In this document: piece after piece, positions 47,666 through 52,487 of the stretch | How positions within the stretch are numbered: position 1 is the stretch's first letter | How the letters are laid out: every line of letters starts with the position of its first letter | DNA from: Candidatus Aristotella avistercoris | GTDB lineage: Bacteria; Bacillota; Clostridia; Oscillospirales; Ruminococcaceae | Length of the DNA: 52,487 nucleotides | Reading direction: 5' to 3' | NCBI GenBank assembly: GCA_904397835.1 | Contig: CAJFOV010000054.1 | Location: 1-52,487, forward strand | The notes under the pieces: generated by a model | Told to the model about the DNA's origin: nothing | Database searches by the model: none | Seen by the model: only the letters and a program-made list of their open reading frames with translations | Translations under genes and position numbers: made by a program

Positions 47666-49714
47666 TCAGTGCTCCTCCCGCGCGCCGCTGACAATGTTGT
47701 AATAGGCCCGGGAGGTGACCCGGTACACCACCACATAGAACAGGGCAAAGATCAGGTAGCTGCCCACCGTCACCAGGATCAGCAGCCGCTGGTTGTTCAG
47801 ACCAAAGAGCAGCAGCATCTTGTAGATCATGGGGAAGGCAAAGGCCAGGTGGACCCCCGCCAGAAGCAGCGGCAGGAAGAAGACCGTCAGCACCTGGGAA
47901 TTGATGCTGCGCCGGATCTCCCGCTTGGTCATGCCCACCTTCTGCATAATCTCAAACCGGGACTGATCCTCGTACCCCTCTGAGAGCTGTTTGTAATACA
48001 TCATGAGCACGGCCGCAAAGATGAAGACCACGCCCAACAGGATACCCAGAAAGAAGAGCCCACCGTAGAGGCCGTAGAAGCCAGCCCGTTCAGTGGCAGC
48101 CCCCTCACAGAGGACGTGGAGGTAGGCTGTCTCCCCCTGATCGATCTCCAGGTTGTTCAGGGCCACCTGAAGCTGGTCCTGGATGAGCATCTGGGTCTCG
48201 TCGTCACAGTCCAGGTCAAAGCCGTAGAACCAGTGATACTCCAGCAGTTGATTCCCGTCGCTGTCGGTCAGGGCCTGGAGGGGGGCCAAATCCCCCTCAA
48301 AATCTGACACGAAGACGTAGAGGAAGGGGGTGACCTGGGAGACCTCCACCCCGTTGTCGGCAAAATCGGACACCACCTTTTTGACGGTCATGGGCTCCCC
48401 GTCCCCAAAGGTGACGGTGTCCCACTGGTATTCCGCCTTGGTGCTGTAGATCAGGCACTCCCCTGGGGCCAAGGTTTCATTCTGCCCCATGAGGCGGTTG
48501 TAGTCCTCCAGGGACACCACAAACACCTGCCAAAGGTTGGCGTAGGCGCTCATACCGATGCCCTCCTGGGTGCCATCCTCCCCCACAATGCGCCCATCCT
48601 CCAGATAGGTGGCCATGGCCGCCACCCGGTAGTCCAGCACATTCTGCATCTGCTGGTTCTGATCCTGGGCCGCCTGTTGGGCCGCCTGCCGCATCCCCTG
48701 GGTCTGATCCAGCATCTGCAGCTCGTTGGTGGTCACATCCAGGTTGATGTTGCGGGGATAGCGGGTGCGCAGGGTGTCCTCCGCACCTGCATACAGGCAG
48801 GTGGTGGAGGAGAGCATCACCAGCACCATGGTACACAGGATACAGATGGAGGCAAGGCCCGCGCCGTTGCGCTTCATCCGGTAGACCATGGAGGAGATGG
48901 AGACAAAGTGGTTTGTTTTGTAGTAGTAATTTTTGTTCTTTTGCAGCAGCCGGCAGATGGCCACAGATCCGGCGATAAAGAGCAGGTAGGTGGCCAGGAT
49001 CACCATGATGACCGCCACAAAGAACCAGACCATGGCGCTGACCGGATCCTCAATGGTCACGGCCAGATAGTAAGCGCCCCCCAGAAGCACCGCCCCGGCC
49101 AGTGCCAGAAGCCAGTTGGCCTTTGGAGGCTTTTCCCCCGTGTTTTCGCTGCGCAGCAGATCGATGGGATTGGTCAGGTGGATCTGACGCAGGGCGTTGA
49201 GAAAGAGCAGGGCAAAGATGACGGCAAAGACCTCCAGGGTCAGCACAATGGATCTGGGCCGCAGGGAGAGGGAGAAGGACACCTCCGACTGCAGGATATT
49301 CACCATGCCCAGCTCTGCCAGCTTGGAAAAGAGAATCCCTGCTCCAAGGCCGCCCACTAGGGCGATGACTGCGATCATCAGGTTCTCCCAAAGGAGAACC
49401 CGGCCCAGGTTCCACTTGCCCATGCCCAGGATGTTGTAAAGGCCGAACTCCTTTTTGCGCCTGCGGATGAGGAAGGAGTTGGTGTAAAAAAGAAAGATCA
49501 GTGCAAAGATGCCGATGACCCAGGTGCCAAGGCTCAAAATTCCCTGCATGGTGGTGCCCCCGGGCATGGACTGCAGGACAGCGCTGTAGGTCAAAAAGGA
49601 CATGATATAGAACATCATCACCATGCCAAGGCAGGTTAGGATATAGGGGGTGTAGAGCTGCTTGTTTTTGCGGATGCCCGACCAGGCCAATTTCCAATAG
49701 AAGTTCTTTTTCAT
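47666..49714 (-). CDS. BceB-like FtsX-family ABC permease
   Basis: 682 residues, about ten membrane helices with a large extracytoplasmic domain (about 325-545) between helices 7 and 8, the diagnostic layout of Bce-type permeases that sense and remove peptide antibiotics such as bacitracin or lantibiotics from their lipid targets. Its ATG overlaps the stop of the ATPase gene by 4 bases (ATGA). The substrate cannot be read from sequence. Confidence 0.9.
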   Translation of the reverse strand: MKKNFYWKLAWSGIRKNKQLYTPYILTCLGMVMMFYIMSFLTYSAVLQSMPGGTTMQGILSLGTWVIGIFALIFLFYTNSFLIRRRKKEFGLYNILGMGKWNLGRVLLWENLMIAVIALVGGLGAGILFSKLAELGMVNILQSEVSFSLSLRPRSIVLTLEVFAVIFALLFLNALRQIHLTNPIDLLRSENTGEKPPKANWLLALAGAVLLGGAYYLAVTIEDPVSAMVWFFVAVIMVILATYLLFIAGSVAICRLLQKNKNYYYKTNHFVSISSMVYRMKRNGAGLASICILCTMVLVMLSSTTCLYAGAEDTLRTRYPRNINLDVTTNELQMLDQTQGMRQAAQQAAQDQNQQMQNVLDYRVAAMATYLEDGRIVGEDGTQEGIGMSAYANLWQVFVVSLEDYNRLMGQNETLAPGECLIYSTKAEYQWDTVTFGDGEPMTVKKVVSDFADNGVEVSQVTPFLYVFVSDFEGDLAPLQALTDSDGNQLLEYHWFYGFDLDCDDETQMLIQDQLQVALNNLEIDQGETAYLHVLCEGAATERAGFYGLYGGLFFLGILLGVVFIFAAVLMMYYKQLSEGYEDQSRFEIMQKVGMTKREIRRSINSQVLTVFFLPLLLAGVHLAFAFPMIYKMLLLFGLNNQRLLILVTVGSYLIFALFYVVVYRVTSRAYYNIVSGAREEH

Positions 49715-50475
49715 TTTCTCTCACCGCCTGTTGCCAGCATGGTCAAGGTATCAGAGATCTTCTGATAGAGCTGCTCGTTGGTGCTGTTGCCCCGGTAGAT
49801 CTGGTGATAGACCTCCCCATCCTTGATAAAGAGCACCCGCCCCGCATGGCTGGCCGCCTTGACCGAGTGGGTGACCATCAAGATGGTCTGGCGGTTGGCA
49901 TTGATTCTGCCAAAGAGATCCAGCAGCTCGTCGGTGGCCTTGGAGTCCAGGGCGCCGGTGGGTTCGTCCGCCAACACCAGCTTGGGGTTGGTGATGAGGG
50001 CCCGGGCCACGGCCACCCGCTGTTTTTGACCGCCGGAGACCTCATAGGGGTACTTTTTCAAAAGGTCTGTGATCCCCAGCTGGGTGGCGATGGGGGTCAG
50101 GCGGCGGCGCATCTCCGTGTGGTGTTTGCCCGCCAGCACCAGGGGCAGGTAGATGTTGTCCTCCAGGGTAAAGGTGTCCAACAGGTTAAAATCCTGGAAG
50201 ACAAACCCCAGGTTGTCCCGCCGGAAGGCCGCCCGCTCCGACTCCTTGACCCGGGCCAAATCCTGCCCATCCAAAATTACCGTGCCCGCTGTGGGCTTAT
50301 CCAGAGCCGCCAGAATGTTCAGCAGGGTGGTCTTGCCGGAGCCGGACTCACCCATGATGGCCACATACTCCCCCTCCTCCACACGGAAGGTCACATTGCG
50401 CAGGGCCTGGACCTGGTTGCCCCCCAGGCGGGTGGTATAAATCTTTTGCAAACCATTGACTTCCAATATGCTCAT
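49711..50475 (-). CDS. BceA-like ABC transporter ATP-binding protein
   Basis: 254 residues of the MacB/LolD-type: Walker A GESGSGKT (42-49), Q-loop, signature VSGGQKQR, Walker B LVLADEP, and a switch His in VTHS. Works with the downstream permease in antimicrobial-peptide detoxification and signalling. ATG 50475 with AGGAGG 8 bases upstream; the longer frame upstream to 50508 overlaps the promoter -10 box. Preceded by a BceR-type box and a terminator. Confidence 0.94.
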   Translation of the reverse strand: MSILEVNGLQKIYTTRLGGNQVQALRNVTFRVEEGEYVAIMGESGSGKTTLLNILAALDKPTAGTVILDGQDLARVKESERAAFRRDNLGFVFQDFNLLDTFTLEDNIYLPLVLAGKHHTEMRRRLTPIATQLGITDLLKKYPYEVSGGQKQRVAVARALITNPKLVLADEPTGALDSKATDELLDLFGRINANRQTILMVTHSVKAASHAGRVLFIKDGEVYHQIYRGNSTNEQLYQKISDTLTMLATGGERK

Positions 50476-50506
50476 GGTTTTCGCCTCCTGTTGATCTGTT
50501 GTCCCC

Positions 50507-50512
50507 ATTGTA
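50507..50512 (-). promoter_or_regulatory. -10 box of the BceA-like operon promoter
   Basis: Minus strand TACAAT two bases after the T-run of the terminator. The -35 position is poor, as expected for an activator-dependent promoter. Confidence 0.65.
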
Positions 50513-50514
50513 AC

Positions 50515-50558
50515 AAAAAGGGGAAATGTGCTGCCATCGATTTGGCTTACATTTCCCC
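50515..50558 (-). terminator. Terminator between the sensor kinase and the transporter genes
   Basis: GGGGAAATGT (50520-50529) pairs with ACATTTCCCC (50549-50558) across a 19-base loop, followed on the minus strand by TTTTT. It should end the response-regulator/kinase transcript just before the bceA-like promoter. Confidence 0.75.
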
Positions 50559-50566
50559 AGGGATTT

Positions 50567-50582
50567 CTTACAGTTTTGTAAG
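50567..50582. promoter_or_regulatory. BceR-type operator, TTACA-N4-TGTAA
   Basis: A perfect inverted repeat CTTACA-GTTT-TGTAAG, matching the TNACA-N4-TGTAA box recognised by BceR-like regulators. It is centred about 74 bases upstream of the predicted transporter transcription start. The adjacent genes are a Bce-type regulator, kinase and transporter. Confidence 0.8.
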
Positions 50583-50589
50583 GAGTGGA

Positions 50590-51585
50590 TCACTCCACCT
50601 CCAAACGGGCCTGATCCAGATAGATACGGATGACCGTGCCGCTCTCCAGGTTGGAGTTGGCCGTGATGGCATGGCCTAAGTTTTGGCAGATTCTGCGGCA
50701 GAGATACAAACCGATGCCGCTGGCGCGCTTGTCGCTGCGGCCGTTGTAGCCGGTATATCCCTGGTCAAAGATCCGGGGCAGGTCCTCCGGCGCAATGCCG
50801 ATGCCCGTATCCCGGATACAGAGGATCTTGGGCTGCTCCAGGTCGATGGTGATGCTCCCACCGCTGGGCGTATATTTCACCGCATTGGACAGCACCTGTT
50901 CCACCACAAAGGCTAGCCACTTTTCGTCGGTGAGAACGGTCACCCCCAGCTCCTCGTAGTTGAGACGGAGCTTTTTGCGGATAAACTGCCCGGCAAACTT
51001 GCGCACCACAGGTTTGACCACGTCATCCAAAGACACTTGGCGGAACACATAGTCGGTGGAGGAGGAATCCAGCCGGAGATAGCACAGGACCATCTCCACA
51101 TACTGCTCGATCCGCTGCAGGTCCTCCGACAGCAGGCGGGACTGGGCGGAATCCTCATTCTGCAGGTTCAGGCGCATGGAGGCGATGGGCGTCTTAATCT
51201 GGTGGGCCCAAAGGGTGTAATACTCCATCATATCCCGATATTTCTGGTTCAGCTGGTCCTGCAGCCGGCGCTGCTCTGTACAGAGGGTCTGGATGATCTG
51301 CTGATAGTCCGCTTCCTCCTGGCTGCGGGGCTCCGGGAAGTTCTGCATCAGATAGGCGGGCATCTGGTCCAGCAGTTGGAGCTTGCAGTGGCGGGAATAG
51401 GCCCTGCGCAGATCCAGACACAGCAGCACCAGGCCCAGCACCAGACAGACCAGGGCCGGATACACCACCGCTTGGGCGGGAATGTGGTACAGCTCGAAGA
51501 TCACCAAAAAGACCACGACAAAGAGTACAAATACCCCCAGGGCCCCCCTGCGTGCTTTGAGATAGTGCAGGAAAAATTGTATCAT
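50590..51585 (-). CDS. BceS-like intramembrane-sensing histidine kinase
   Basis: 331 residues. Two closely spaced N-terminal helices (about 14-31 and 38-57) with almost no extracytoplasmic loop define an intramembrane-sensing kinase. It has the H-box WAHQIKTPIASM (phospho-His H128), N-box (VLSNAVKY), G1 DTGIGI and G2 ASGIGLYL. In Bce systems it is activated by its transporter partner rather than directly by the drug. ATG 51585 with a G-rich site upstream; starts 13 bases after the regulator. Confidence 0.92.
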   Translation of the reverse strand: MIQFFLHYLKARRGALGVFVLFVVVFLVIFELYHIPAQAVVYPALVCLVLGLVLLCLDLRRAYSRHCKLQLLDQMPAYLMQNFPEPRSQEEADYQQIIQTLCTEQRRLQDQLNQKYRDMMEYYTLWAHQIKTPIASMRLNLQNEDSAQSRLLSEDLQRIEQYVEMVLCYLRLDSSSTDYVFRQVSLDDVVKPVVRKFAGQFIRKKLRLNYEELGVTVLTDEKWLAFVVEQVLSNAVKYTPSGGSITIDLEQPKILCIRDTGIGIAPEDLPRIFDQGYTGYNGRSDKRASGIGLYLCRRICQNLGHAITANSNLESGTVIRIYLDQARLEVE

Positions 51586-51598
51586 CAGTTTTCCCCCC

Positions 51599-52270
51599 CT
51601 AGGAGAGCAGATAGCCCACGCCGAATTTGGTGGCGATAAAGTCTTTGAGACCTGCCCCATCCAGCTTTTTGCGCAGGCGGTTGACATTGACCGTCAGGGT
51701 GTTCTCATCCACAAAGCTGTCTGTCTCCCACAGGCGCTCCATGAGCCGCTCCCGGCTGACCACCTTGCCCTTGTTCTCCATCAGTGCCAGCAGAATGCGG
51801 TACTCGTTTTTGGTCAGGGTGATCTTTTCTTCACCATAGGTCAGGGTTCCATCCCCTGTGTTGAGCAGGGCGCCCCGGTGCTCCAACACGGGGACCCCGC
51901 CGGCAAAGTCGTAAGTGCGCCGCAGCAGGGCCTGGATTTTGGCAATGAGCACACTCTGGTCAAAGGGCTTGACGATAAAATCATCCGCTCCCATGTTCAT
52001 GGCCATCACAATGTTCATGTTGTCCGCCGCGGAGGAGATGAACACAATGGGCACCTTGGAGACCTTGCGGATCTCAGCACACCAGTGATAGCCGTTAAAA
52101 AAGGGCAGGCCGATGTCCAACAGCACCAGGTGGGGGGCAAATTGGGCAAATTCCGGCATGATGTCCCGGAACTGTTCCACACTTTTGGCCTGCAGGCCCC
52201 ACATGCCCGCCTGGGTCTCGATGGCCTGGGCAATACCCTGGTCATCCTCCACAATCAAAATACGATACAT
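51599..52270 (-). CDS. BceR-like OmpR-family response regulator
   Basis: 223 residues: receiver domain with phospho-acceptor D52 (LLDIGLPFFNG), conserved Thr/Ser and Lys (VKPFD), and a C-terminal winged helix (KNEYRILLALMENKGKVVSRERLMERLW). It should bind the TTACA-N4-TGTAA box before the transporter genes. ATG 52270 with AAGGGGA about 8 bases upstream; two in-frame upstream starts (52288, 52327) are weaker. Confidence 0.94.
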   Translation of the reverse strand: MYRILIVEDDQGIAQAIETQAGMWGLQAKSVEQFRDIMPEFAQFAPHLVLLDIGLPFFNGYHWCAEIRKVSKVPIVFISSAADNMNIVMAMNMGADDFIVKPFDQSVLIAKIQALLRRTYDFAGGVPVLEHRGALLNTGDGTLTYGEEKITLTKNEYRILLALMENKGKVVSRERLMERLWETDSFVDENTLTVNVNRLRKKLDGAGLKDFIATKFGVGYLLS

Positions 52271-52365
52271 AACTCGCTTCCCCTTCATCGCAAAATAGGA
52301 ATCTGTGCAATGGTCCCTCCGATTCAAATTTGGGCGGGATCACTGATTGTTAAACCATAAAACAA

Positions 52366-52378
52366 GGCCCGTAGAGCC
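52366..52378 (-). promoter_or_regulatory. Small terminator-like hairpin in the regulator leader
   Basis: Minus strand GGCTC-TAC-GGGCC followed by TTGTTTTATGG within the 180-base leader of the response-regulator gene. Could be an attenuator arm; the stem is only five pairs. Confidence 0.4.
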
Positions 52379-52458
52379 GATTTCACTGACGTCTCAATGT
52401 CCTCTCAGGCGTCCGCGACGAAAGCTCTTGCTTTCGGAGTGGAGAACGCCGTGAGGTT

Positions 52459-52467
52459 ATTATAACA
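52459..52467 (-). promoter_or_regulatory. Extended -10 promoter of the regulator/kinase operon
   Basis: Minus strand TGT-TATAAT (52467-52459) without a good -35. It follows directly after the T-run of the hairpin at the end of the window. Confidence 0.65.
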
Positions 52468-52469
52468 AA

Positions 52470-52487
52470 AAATAGGTCCGCAGGACC
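52470..52487 (-). terminator. Terminator at the window edge, possibly truncated
   Basis: GGTCC-TGC-GGACC followed by TATTTTTTG on the minus strand. The stem touches the edge and may extend beyond it. It would end a gene lying outside the window. Confidence 0.6.

Overview
The window looks like a chromosomal segment of an anaerobic, spore-forming Clostridia bacterium, probably an Oscillospiraceae (Flavonifractor/Oscillibacter-like) gut organism. The basis is a fairly GC-rich genome with low-GC intergenic regions, an [FeFe] hydrogenase, a V/A-type ATPase with a Na+-type c-ring, a SpoVB-like flippase, a collagen-like exosporium-type protein and zinc-ribbon membrane proteins. This is inference from gene content; there is no rRNA to test it. 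I saw no tRNA, rRNA, CRISPR, IS element or prophage.

Layout. 1-7.8 kb: a PLP aminotransferase, a zinc-ribbon membrane protein, a small cytosolic unknown, a pseudokinase with a zinc ribbon and extracytoplasmic PASTA-like region, an anchored secreted protein and a lytic transglycosylase. 8.4-12.0 kb: a two-gene operon of a NuoF/GltD-type flavoprotein and an H-cluster hydrogenase. 12.2-16.7 kb: a SpoVB-like flippase, a TM2 protein and a split transketolase. 17.0-25.8 kb: a nine-gene V-type ATPase operon (H-I-K-E-C-F-A-B-D). 26.3-32.3 kb: a membrane-anchored unknown, then a DJ-1 / 5-formyl-THF cyclo-ligase / MltG / U32 operon. 32.5-34.0 kb: a collagen-like spore surface protein with 141-bp tandem repeats and a candidate SigK promoter. 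34.1-40.0 kb: a DUF4080 radical SAM / DsrE-like / ProX deacylase / VOC operon, divergent from a zinc-dependent phospholipase C-like protein and nicotinate phosphoribosyltransferase. 40.5-42.5 kb: a cell-wall-anchored VWA protein. 42.9-45.9 kb: an ABC exporter and a CatA-like acetyltransferase. 46.3-52.3 kb: a Bce-type two-component/ABC detoxification module followed by two small membrane proteins and a GT51 transglycosylase.

The most interesting signal is in the 130-base spacer upstream of the catA-like gene. A nine-codon leader peptide with its own Shine-Dalgarno runs into a 13-bp stem whose 3' arm contains the complete catA ribosome-binding site. This is the architecture of drug-inducible cat translation attenuators. 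A second strong regulatory locus is in front of the Bce-type transporter: a TTACA-N4-TGTAA box, an intrinsic terminator ending the kinase transcript, and a -10 box directly after the terminator's T-run, so the transporter should be expressed separately from its regulators.

Many genes share clean SigA promoters with 16-18 bp spacers, and most transcription units end in visible hairpin terminators. About ten genes start at TTG or GTG, judged from Shine-Dalgarno placement.
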